Assembly: GCA_011055585.1 (NCBI GenBank) | Contig: DRGT01000153.1 | Coordinates: 1-5,205 of the forward strand | Length of the DNA stretch: 5,205 bases | Origin: Candidatus Nitrosopumilus sp. | GTDB taxonomy: Archaea > Thermoproteota > Nitrososphaeria > Nitrososphaerales > Nitrosopumilaceae | Reading direction: 5' to 3' | Shown: piece after piece, positions 1-4,702 of the stretch | Layout: the number at the start of each line of letters is the position of its first letter | How positions within the stretch are numbered: the first letter of the stretch is position 1 | The notes under the pieces: model-generated | Seen by the model: the letters and a program-made list of their open reading frames with translations, nothing else | Database searches by the model: none | What the model was told of the DNA's origin: nothing | Made by a program: the position numbers and the translations under genes

Positions 1-20
1 AAAAGTAACGCACTGCATTA

Positions 21-812
21 TTACTCGAGGATTTCTGTCATGTTGTCATCTGTAAGGTGTTTGTTCTTGGTATTCCATCTACTACCCAATGTTGTCAATA
101 GGGGCGATTCGCCATCAAGTTTCTCACCAGCTAGTTTTCTACCATTAAGGTATCTGTCTAAAACCTTTCTTGCTTCAGGATTGATAAATCCCCAATATCC
201 TTGCTTTGAATCATCATAGATTTTTACTGCATAGCAATAATGTGGCTTGTTGATTGGGTTTGCAGGGTTTGGCAATGACACAAGATGTTTTATTTTCAGT
301 ACAGGATCAATCAAGCCACCTGGACGCATTCCCAACGTGCTTAACAAATGTATGATGACCTGTTTTCGCAGTGAACGGTTAGAGTATTGCAGCATTGCTT
401 GAAGGTCTTCCCGCGTTACAGGTTCTCGTCCACCAGGGATCCTGTCCTGTTTTTCAATGCTTCGTCGCACAAGTTTTTTGTACCAAATCTTTCTATTCAT
501 CTCAAAAAATAATTCTGCTGCTGCCAATGTTGGTTTGATGGCTTCTGGCACCAATCCCTGTGATTCCAGATAATTTACAAACTCTTCTAAAATGTCGGTA
601 ATCTTTTCAGTATCATATTGCAGCAAAGATTCAAAATCTTCAGGATGCTTTGTATAATGATGGTCAGCTGTAAACTTCATGAATCTTTGAATCTTGTAGG
701 TGTATGACTCTTTTGATTTTGGAGTAGATGGCACCTTGATGAATTTGTGAAAACTTGGATGCTCCTTTTTCATCTGCTCAATCCATTGTGATTGTTTGAT
801 GCGAATTGTCAC
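21..812 (-). CDS. Tyrosine recombinase/integrase-like protein, truncated before the catalytic C-terminus
   Basis: The 263-residue protein resembles archaeal tyrosine recombinases (phage-integrase fold), which cut and rejoin DNA through a catalytic tyrosine. Residues about 35-110 form a helical, SAM-like core-binding domain. The catalytic domain starts near 130 (REPVTREDL), and GMRPGG carries the likely first catalytic arginine, R163. The hairpin at 197-213 (KIYDDSKQGYWGFINPEA) offers K203 as the candidate active-site lysine. The protein then stops at ILE-TAA, before any HxxR box or nucleophilic tyrosine, so it should not be able to complete recombination alone. Family members are usually longer, by a substantial C-terminal segment. 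The start is GTG at 812, with a TATA-like box about 26 bp upstream; ATG at codon 14 is the alternative. Base composition looks less AT-rich than in the flanking genes, which suggests transfer. It may be a decayed integrase, or the first half of a gene broken by frameshift or stop. Family assignment is fairly sure; activity is doubtful. Confidence 0.75.
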   Translation of the reverse strand: MTIRIKQSQWIEQMKKEHPSFHKFIKVPSTPKSKESYTYKIQRFMKFTADHHYTKHPEDFESLLQYDTEKITDILEEFVNYLESQGLVPEAIKPTLAAAELFFEMNRKIWYKKLVRRSIEKQDRIPGGREPVTREDLQAMLQYSNRSLRKQVIIHLLSTLGMRPGGLIDPVLKIKHLVSLPNPANPINKPHYCYAVKIYDDSKQGYWGFINPEARKVLDRYLNGRKLAGEKLDGESPLLTTLGSRWNTKNKHLTDDNMTEILE

Positions 813-832
813 GAGTGATGATATGAATTGCG

Positions 833-842
833 TTATAATAAA
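833..842 (-). promoter_or_regulatory. TATA-like box for the recombinase gene
   Basis: On the minus strand this reads TTTATTATAA. Its centre lies about 25-26 bp upstream of the GTG at 812, the spacing expected if an archaeal transcript begins at or very near the start codon. It sits immediately after the aIF5A stop codon, so the recombinase could be transcribed independently of aIF5A. The call rests on position and composition only. Confidence 0.45.
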
Positions 843-844
843 GC

Positions 845-1255
845 CTAACCTTTAATCCTCATTATTTTAGTTCTATCCATAACTTTCCAATATTCAACAT
901 TCTGAGCATTTTCCAATTTTCCTTTTACTTCATCATCGACCATAGTGACATCTATGGTTTCAAAGGTTTCAGAATCCATGATTTGGAAATTTTCATCAGT
1001 GATGGATATAATTTGGCCAGTTCTTTTGTCTATTAAAGGAACATGAATCTGCATACTGACAGGTCCTACATGTGGACGTTTTTGGTTATCAAAAATGCCA
1101 ACTCCAACAATTCTAGCTTTGGCAGAACCATGTTTTCCTGGTTTACTAGTATCATATTCAGAAATTCTACATGGTTCTCCTGTTGGTTGATCAGATACAG
1201 GAAGTAGAATGTATGAGCCTATTTTCAAAGAACCTAAATCAGCTGGCTTACTCAT
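845..1255 (-). CDS. Translation factor aIF5A (hypusine-containing)
   Basis: This is archaeal IF5A, the homologue of eukaryotic eIF5A and bacterial EF-P. It binds ribosomes near the peptidyl-tRNA and helps peptide-bond formation at difficult sequences such as proline runs. The 136-residue length is normal for the family. The N-terminal SH3-like barrel (about 1-70) contains the exposed loop SKPGKHGSAKAR. K41 in GKHG is the lysine that deoxyhypusine synthase modifies in this family. An OB-fold domain follows (about 72-136, from HVPLIDKRTGQIISI onward). The start is ATG at 1255; a TATA-like box centred 26 bp upstream implies a leaderless or nearly leaderless message. It lies 35 bp after the stop of the upstream unknown gene and 32 bp before the recombinase start, all on the same strand. 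The modification enzyme is not encoded here. Identification is secure. Confidence 0.96.
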   Translation of the reverse strand: MSKPADLGSLKIGSYILLPVSDQPTGEPCRISEYDTSKPGKHGSAKARIVGVGIFDNQKRPHVGPVSMQIHVPLIDKRTGQIISITDENFQIMDSETFETIDVTMVDDEVKGKLENAQNVEYWKVMDRTKIMRIKG

Positions 1256-1276
1256 GAAGGAAACAGGCTTGTGTGG

Positions 1277-1285
1277 AATATTTAA
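1277..1285 (-). promoter_or_regulatory. TATA-like box for aIF5A
   Basis: The minus strand reads TTAAATATT in the 35-bp gap after the 203-residue gene. Its centre is 26 bp from the ATG at 1255. It suggests that aIF5A has its own promoter and is translated from a message with essentially no 5' leader. Confidence 0.5.
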
Positions 1286-1290
1286 CTTTT

Positions 1291-1902
1291 CTACTTTAGT
1301 TTTTCAAGGACAGAAAGGCCAACTAGATTAGTCATTGTAATCCCTTTTCTACATATATCACGACGAGTTTTTTCACAGTATTGGTTGACACTTTGATGAC
1401 TTTTATCACTAGAAACTTCTAAAACTACAATATTTTTATTGTATGGAAAAGTAAACTTTGGTGGTTCAGTAGAATAAATATTCATGTGTCCTAGACATGC
1501 GCGGCCGACTTTATTTCTTTTTGCTACTACCCTTGCAACTTCAGAAATGTCTTCAACAGAATCACCATATTCTAAATAATAAACTGAAACAAAGTTCATT
1601 AAGCCATCAACTTCTCTTTCAAAAAGATCGTCATCCATACTAAAAACAAAAGATGTTTTTTCAAATTGGTGTTTTGAAAGATCTTTCATTGTTTTTTTGT
1701 CGTCTTTGAATTTGGCTAACAGGTAATGATTCGCACAATCAGTAAAGTATGGTTTGCTTTCATTAGAAAAGGTTGCAGTTACAAAATACATGTCCTCAAT
1801 ATTTTTTGAACGAGACCATGTATCTTTCAATTCAATTGAATCATGATTGTGTAAATATGGTGCACATACATACCCATTTAATGGCGTTTCTTCTGAACTC
1901 AC
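1291..1902 (-). CDS. Protein of unknown function, 203 residues
   Basis: I do not recognise this protein. It appears soluble: there is no signal peptide and no hydrophobic stretch long enough for a membrane helix. It is a mixed alpha/beta sequence with many charged residues. Notable features are five cysteines (C13, C56, C136, C176, C185). The last two lie in a basic segment, QYCEKTRRDICRKG, which could bind metal or nucleic acid, though nothing proves this. Hydrophobic strands appear near MYFVTATF, FVSVYYLEYG and NIVVLEVS. The start is GTG at 1902. The frame has a TAA stop four codons upstream with no other start between, and a TATA-like stretch lies about 26 bp before it. Its reasonable length and its placement just upstream of aIF5A suggest a real gene, possibly lineage-specific. 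No function is proposed. Confidence 0.8.
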   Translation of the reverse strand: MSSEETPLNGYVCAPYLHNHDSIELKDTWSRSKNIEDMYFVTATFSNESKPYFTDCANHYLLAKFKDDKKTMKDLSKHQFEKTSFVFSMDDDLFEREVDGLMNFVSVYYLEYGDSVEDISEVARVVAKRNKVGRACLGHMNIYSTEPPKFTFPYNKNIVVLEVSSDKSHQSVNQYCEKTRRDICRKGITMTNLVGLSVLEKLK

Positions 1903-1922
1903 TGGATCCTTTTAAGATTAGG

Positions 1923-1934
1923 TTTATTATTTAA
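1923..1934 (-). promoter_or_regulatory. TATA-like box for the 203-residue gene
   Basis: The minus strand reads TTAAATAATAAA, centred about 26 bp upstream of the GTG at 1902. The spacing supports the GTG as the true start on a leaderless transcript. The surrounding region is AT-rich, so the exact box is uncertain. Confidence 0.4.
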
Positions 1935-2002
1935 TATTTTTCGATTATTGATACACGATCACTCAAACTTCTTTTGAATTACTTGAATTTTTGCTTCGAT
2001 AG

Positions 2003-2012
2003 TTATTTAATA
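2003..2012 (+). promoter_or_regulatory. TATA-like box for tRNA-Tyr
   Basis: The sequence TTATTTAATA is centred about 29 bp before the first base of the mature tRNA (2037). Initiation would therefore fall a few bases upstream of the tRNA, leaving a very short 5' leader for RNase P to remove. This is the normal arrangement for archaeal tRNA genes. Confidence 0.55.
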
Positions 2013-2036
2013 CTAGGATGTGGCGATTGAATTTGT

Positions 2037-2160
2037 CCCAAGCTAGCTCAGCCTGGTAGAGCTTCCGGCTGTAGTTGTTGGCTTTTGGCTGACCGAATAA
2101 CAGCCTATCAGGCATACAGAAACCGGGTTGTCGCAGGTTCAATTCCTGCGCTTGGGACCA
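2037..2160 (+). tRNA. tRNA-Tyr (anticodon GUA) with a 47-nt intron and encoded CCA
   Basis: The gene folds into a complete tRNA. The acceptor stem CCCAAGC (2037-2043) pairs perfectly with GCTTGGG (2150-2156). U8 and A9 follow, then the D stem GCTC/GAGC (2046-2049/2059-2062) with a GG-containing loop. The anticodon stem is TCCGG (2064-2068) with CCGGG (2123-2127). The anticodon GTA is at 2071-2073. The variable loop has five bases, and the T arm is GCAGG, TTCAATT, CCTGC (2133-2149). The discriminator is A2157, and CCA is encoded at 2158-2160. The C1-G72 pair with A73 is the known identity signature of archaeal and eukaryotic tRNA-Tyr, which agrees with the anticodon. The intron sits after position 37, the canonical place. 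A short T-run (2163-2166) right after CCA may end the transcript. It reads toward the Lrp gene 46 bp downstream. Confidence 0.95.
2075..2121 (+). other. tRNA-Tyr intron (position 37/38) with bulge-helix-bulge-like splice sites
   Basis: Removing 2075-2121 restores a seven-base anticodon loop, CTGTAGA. At the splice sites CTGT (2069-2072) pairs with ACAG (2116-2119). This four-pair helix is flanked on the 3' side by the three-base bulge AAA (2120-2122) and on the 5' side by AGT (2073-2075). Cutting after the second base of each bulge gives exactly these intron ends, as archaeal tRNA endonuclease does. The inner side is less regular: T2115 is unpaired opposite the 5' bulge, and the next pairs are weak (T2076-A2114, G2077-C2113). 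Inside the intron, GGCTG (2087-2091) pairs with CAGCC (2101-2105) around a nine-base loop. Confidence 0.88.
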
Positions 2161-2206
2161 TATTTTCAACCAAAAATTCAAAAACTTCGATAATCACCCT
2201 CATATA

Positions 2207-2707
2207 ATGAGTGACGATTCTTGGTCCAATCTTGATAAGATTGATCAGAAAATTATAGAAATTTTGAATCAAAATGCAAGAACCCCTTCAAAAGAAATTG
2301 CTACTGAATTAAGAAAATCTGGTGAGGATGTTTCTGATAGAACGATTAGAAAAAGAATTGAAAGATTAGAAAAAAGTGGAATAATCAAAGGATACAAAGC
2401 AGTACTTACAGATGTTTCTGAATCAAATGAATACGAAGCAACATTTCTTAAATTAAAACCAACAAAATCTTTAGAGTCTTTAAAAGAATCAATTAAAGAT
2501 TTTACAACAAAAATGCCCAATTATCTCTTTGTCGCAAATTTAGATGGAGATTGGAATATGCTTATTGTAATGAAAGTGGAACAAGAACAAAAAGATCCAT
2601 CTCTAAAAATTGTTGAAAAATTTTCAGATGACATAAGTGATTATAGAATAAGTGATTTTGATGTGAGGGGTGTAAATTTATTGAATATGTCATTGTTATT
2701 ATTGTGA
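2207..2707 (+). CDS. Lrp/AsnC-family transcriptional regulator
   Basis: This 166-residue protein has the Lrp/AsnC (feast-famine regulator) layout. Residues about 8-64 form a winged helix-turn-helix: LDKIDQKIIEILNQNARTP, then the recognition helix region DRTIRKRIERLEKSGIIKGY. A C-terminal alpha/beta domain of the RAM type (about 75-160, including LDGDWNMLIVMKV) normally mediates dimer and octamer assembly and can bind amino acids or other small ligands. It probably binds DNA as a multimer and controls transcription; targets and effector cannot be read from the sequence. The start is ATG at 2207, without a Shine-Dalgarno sequence. It lies 46 bp after tRNA-Tyr, with AT-rich DNA between but no clear TATA box at leaderless spacing. 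An ATATTTT at 2160-2166 might serve, or there may be some read-through from the tRNA. Its last 9 bp overlap the end of the convergent response regulator gene. Confidence 0.92.
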   Translation: MSDDSWSNLDKIDQKIIEILNQNARTPSKEIATELRKSGEDVSDRTIRKRIERLEKSGIIKGYKAVLTDVSESNEYEATFLKLKPTKSLESLKESIKDFTTKMPNYLFVANLDGDWNMLIVMKVEQEQKDPSLKIVEKFSDDISDYRISDFDVRGVNLLNMSLLLL

Positions 2708-3454
2708 TAAAGAATATTCTTTTTCAGCAACATCAAGTGCACTTTTTAGATCATTAATAGTAAATGGTTTTTGAATAAATGCAGCTACTCCTGAGCTAAT
2801 TGTTTCACTAACTCTTTTTGAGGTTTTTTCATCTGCAGTGATAAGAATTATTTGCAAATCAAGTTTTTCTTCTAATAGTTGTGATGCAACTGTGTCTCCT
2901 TGCATATCTGGTAAACCCATATCAAGCAATACAATAGGATTTTTAGAATCTTGAATTAGCTTTTTACAACTGCCAATACCTTCTTTTCCAGTTTGGAAGG
3001 AGATATAGTCTTTGTATCCTAGATGATCTAGATAATTTTGCAATTTTAGAACAACTGCCTTACTATCTTCAATAATTACAATTGGTCGTGAAATTTCAAT
3101 ATTTGAAATATGAAATTCTTTTGATTGATCAAAAGCTTTTTTTGCATCATCGTATTCTCCAACTTTTAGAAAACATTTTGATGCGCAAAGGTAAGCGCCT
3201 TTTGCTTTGAAACTGTTATCTTTTTTTCCAAAGTCTAAAAATAATTTTCCAGCCTCTAACATCTCATGATTATTTTCTTTTCCTTGTTTTGTTTTGCATT
3301 CTCCTGCAAGAAGATAAAGAATTGCAGCTTTGATACTATCTGATTTTTTTTGGGATTCTGCCAAATTGATGAATAGGTTATGAGCAGAAATATTTTGATC
3401 ATTTTTTAAATTAGTAAAAGCCAAGTTATAATCCTGTTTTTTTAGATCAGCCAT
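2699..3454 (-). CDS. Response regulator with N-terminal helical-repeat domain and C-terminal receiver domain
   Basis: The 251-residue protein combines two parts. Residues 1-118 are entirely helical with TPR-like character: paired helices rich in alanine, leucine and phenylalanine, for example AYLCASKCFLKVGEYDDAKK at 87-106. This suggests a protein-binding scaffold. Residues 123-245 form a complete CheY-like receiver domain: acidic pair E129/D130 (VIIEDS), phosphoacceptor D178 (VLLDMGLPDMQG), switch threonine T206 (ILITAD) and conserved K229 (IQKPF). All catalytic positions are intact, so phosphorylation by a histidine kinase is expected. No DNA-binding or enzymatic output domain follows, so output is probably by protein-protein contact through the N-terminal part. 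No kinase is next to it. The start is ATG at 3454, with overlapping TATA-like sequences 25-33 bp upstream. Its stop end overlaps the Lrp gene convergently by 9 bp. The receiver call is certain; the TPR label is an inference from helix pattern. Confidence 0.93.
   Translation of the reverse strand: MADLKKQDYNLAFTNLKNDQNISAHNLFINLAESQKKSDSIKAAILYLLAGECKTKQGKENNHEMLEAGKLFLDFGKKDNSFKAKGAYLCASKCFLKVGEYDDAKKAFDQSKEFHISNIEISRPIVIIEDSKAVVLKLQNYLDHLGYKDYISFQTGKEGIGSCKKLIQDSKNPIVLLDMGLPDMQGDTVASQLLEEKLDLQIILITADEKTSKRVSETISSGVAAFIQKPFTINDLKSALDVAEKEYSLSQ
2709..2724 (+). terminator. Possible terminator after the Lrp gene: palindrome followed by a T-run
   Basis: Two bases after the Lrp stop is the perfect 14-bp palindrome AAAGAATATTCTTT (2709-2722), whose T-rich end extends to a run of five T (2720-2724). 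Archaeal termination depends mainly on U-tracts, so this could end Lrp transcription. It lies inside the coding end of the opposite-strand response regulator, so coding constraint could also explain it. The hairpin would be weak. Confidence 0.3.
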
Positions 3455-3474
3455 AATATTGAATGAAAAATTTG

Positions 3475-3491
3475 TATTATATTATTTTATA
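3475..3491 (-). promoter_or_regulatory. TATA-box region for the response regulator gene
   Basis: The minus strand reads TATAAAATAATATAATA. Two overlapping candidate boxes exist. The one centred near 3479 would give a leaderless start at the ATG (3454). The one centred near 3487 would give a leader of about 7 bases. Confidence 0.5.
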
Positions 3492-3492
3492 G

Positions 3493-3509
3493 TGGTTCTT
3501 TTTGAACCA
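3493..3509. repeat. Inverted repeat TGGTTC-N5-GAACCA between the alcohol dehydrogenase and response regulator genes
   Basis: A perfect 6-bp inverted repeat surrounds a five-base T loop (plus-strand view). It is 20 bp beyond the alcohol dehydrogenase stop and directly upstream of the response regulator TATA region, 1 bp from TATAAAATA. As RNA on the minus strand it would form a small hairpin after the dehydrogenase, but no U-run follows directly. Its position beside the promoter fits a binding site for a dimeric regulator at least as well as a terminator. Confidence 0.45.
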
Positions 3510-3529
3510 ACAACTCATTTTTGAAACGC

Positions 3530-4606
3530 TTAGGGGTTGATTACTGCACGGCCGATAATTTTTCGGGCTTTAAGATTTTCAAGTGCTTCATTTGCTTCAT
3601 CAATAGAATATCTTTTTGATATGACTGGTTTTATTACACCTTTTTTTGCTAAGTCGATCAATTCAACCATGTCATTGTAGTTACCAGTATAAGCACCCTG
3701 AATAGTAAGTGATTTGAGTGGAATTGTCACTAATGATATATTGATAGATCCACCAAAAAGTCCAACAAGTACTAGATTTCCTCTTTTTCGTAAAACTGCC
3801 AGTGCCGTCTTCACAGTTTGAGGAGCGTTTACAAAGTCGATAACACTGTCAGCTCCTTTGCCATTACAAATAGAAATTATTTTTTCGACTGGACCACCAG
3901 TTCCAGTAGATACAGACCCAATTACATTAGTATTTACAACAAAATCTGCACCCATCTTTTTTGCGGTTTCAAATTTTTTATCATCCATGTCAACACAGAT
4001 AATTTTGGCTTTTGTTATTGCTTTTGCAAGTTGAATTGCTATCAATCCTAAACCACCAGCCCCAATTATTACTAAATATTCAGGTGAATTTACATTTGCT
4101 TTTTTGACAGCATTGTATGCAGTAAGTCCTGAACATGCAAGTGATGTTGCTGCATCTAAATCAAGTCCAGAAATTTTTGCAAGATATTTGTAATGTGGAA
4201 CTTTGACATTTTCAGCATATCCCCCATCTTGAAAAAGACCAATTGATTTTGGTGCATCACAAAGATTTTCATTGCCTGCTTTACATGCGGGACATTCACC
4301 TTCACCTATCCAAGGATAAACAAGAACAACATCACCTACTGATACGTCCTTAACGTCATTACCTACTTCTGCTACAGTGCCTACTATTTCATGCCCCGGG
4401 GTTACAGGATACTTTACACCCCTATCAGTTACTTTCAAAAATGTTCCATCACCCAAGTCATATCCACCTTCCCATAGGTGTAAATCACTATGACAAACTC
4501 CAGCTGCCTTTACCTTTACTATGACTTCATTTCCACTTGGTTTTGGGGTTTCTAATTCAGATATTTCAAGTGGTTTATTTGGCTCTACAATTCTGGCTGC
4601 TTTCAA
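3530..4606 (-). CDS. Zinc-dependent NAD-type alcohol dehydrogenase (medium-chain family)
   Basis: This 358-residue enzyme belongs to the zinc medium-chain dehydrogenase/reductase family and resembles the Sulfolobus alcohol dehydrogenase throughout. It should interconvert an alcohol and an aldehyde or ketone in the cytoplasm. Catalytic zinc ligands are C38 (GVCHSD), H72 and E73 (GHE) and C158 (ACSG). The structural zinc site uses E102, C105, C108 and C116 (GEGECPACKAGNENLC), with glutamate replacing the usual first cysteine, as in Sulfolobus. The Rossmann motif is GAGGLG (182-187), and D206 at the end of the second strand favours NAD(H) over NADP(H). The true substrate is unknown. In Sulfolobales, related enzymes reduce malonic or succinic semialdehyde in carbon fixation, but thaumarchaea may use other families for that. 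The start is TTG at 4606: it matches the family N-terminus (MKAARIVE), no ATG or GTG lies in frame upstream before a stop, and a TATA box sits at leaderless spacing. Confidence 0.95.
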   Translation of the reverse strand: MKAARIVEPNKPLEISELETPKPSGNEVIVKVKAAGVCHSDLHLWEGGYDLGDGTFLKVTDRGVKYPVTPGHEIVGTVAEVGNDVKDVSVGDVVLVYPWIGEGECPACKAGNENLCDAPKSIGLFQDGGYAENVKVPHYKYLAKISGLDLDAATSLACSGLTAYNAVKKANVNSPEYLVIIGAGGLGLIAIQLAKAITKAKIICVDMDDKKFETAKKMGADFVVNTNVIGSVSTGTGGPVEKIISICNGKGADSVIDFVNAPQTVKTALAVLRKRGNLVLVGLFGGSINISLVTIPLKSLTIQGAYTGNYNDMVELIDLAKKGVIKPVISKRYSIDEANEALENLKARKIIGRAVINP

Positions 4607-4626
4607 TGCGGTAGTGATTTTTTATT

Positions 4627-4636
4627 AATAATATAA
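4627..4636 (-). promoter_or_regulatory. TATA-like box for the alcohol dehydrogenase gene
   Basis: The minus strand reads TTATATTATT, centred about 25-26 bp upstream of the TTG codon at 4606. The spacing supports TTG as the first codon of a leaderless message. It shares the 96-bp gap with the divergent scpA promoter. Confidence 0.5.
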
Positions 4637-4668
4637 GAGTTGACAGAGAACAGGAAAAAAATAGAGCC

Positions 4669-4680
4669 TTTAGATATTAT
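4669..4680 (+). promoter_or_regulatory. TATA-like box for the scpA gene
   Basis: The plus strand reads TTTAGATATTAT, centred about 28 bp before the ATG at 4703. This predicts a start site within a few bases of the start codon. It is a reasonable but not exact match to an archaeal TATA box. Confidence 0.4.
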
Positions 4681-4702
4681 GGAATTGAATTAGATTTTCT
4701 TT

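Noticed and set aside
1903..2036. Possible small gene or RNA in the gap between the unknown gene and tRNA-Tyr
   Set aside because: The AT-rich stretch is explained by two promoters facing opposite ways; I saw no convincing open frame or stable structure.
2075..2121. Box C/D guide RNA hidden in the tRNA intron, as known for archaeal tRNA-Trp
   Set aside because: A CTGA resembling box D is present at 2089-2092, but there is no box C (RTGATGA-like) and 47 nt leaves no room for the full set of boxes and guides.
1963..2181. Minus-strand open frame of 72 codons
   Set aside because: It is the antisense of tRNA-Tyr and its flanks; the tRNA fold is complete and the translation looks like no protein family.
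2269..2520. Minus-strand open frame of 83 codons inside the Lrp gene
   Set aside because: The Lrp frame on the opposite strand has clear domain matches; this one is a composition shadow.
3818..4051. Plus-strand open frame of 77 codons inside the alcohol dehydrogenase gene
   Set aside because: It lies opposite the well-conserved dehydrogenase; its translation is rich in Cys, Phe, Tyr and Asn and has no domain character.
4679..4693. Four-codon upstream reading frame (ATG to TAG) before scpA
   Set aside because: The likely start of transcription is downstream of it, so it would not be in the message; such frames arise often by chance.
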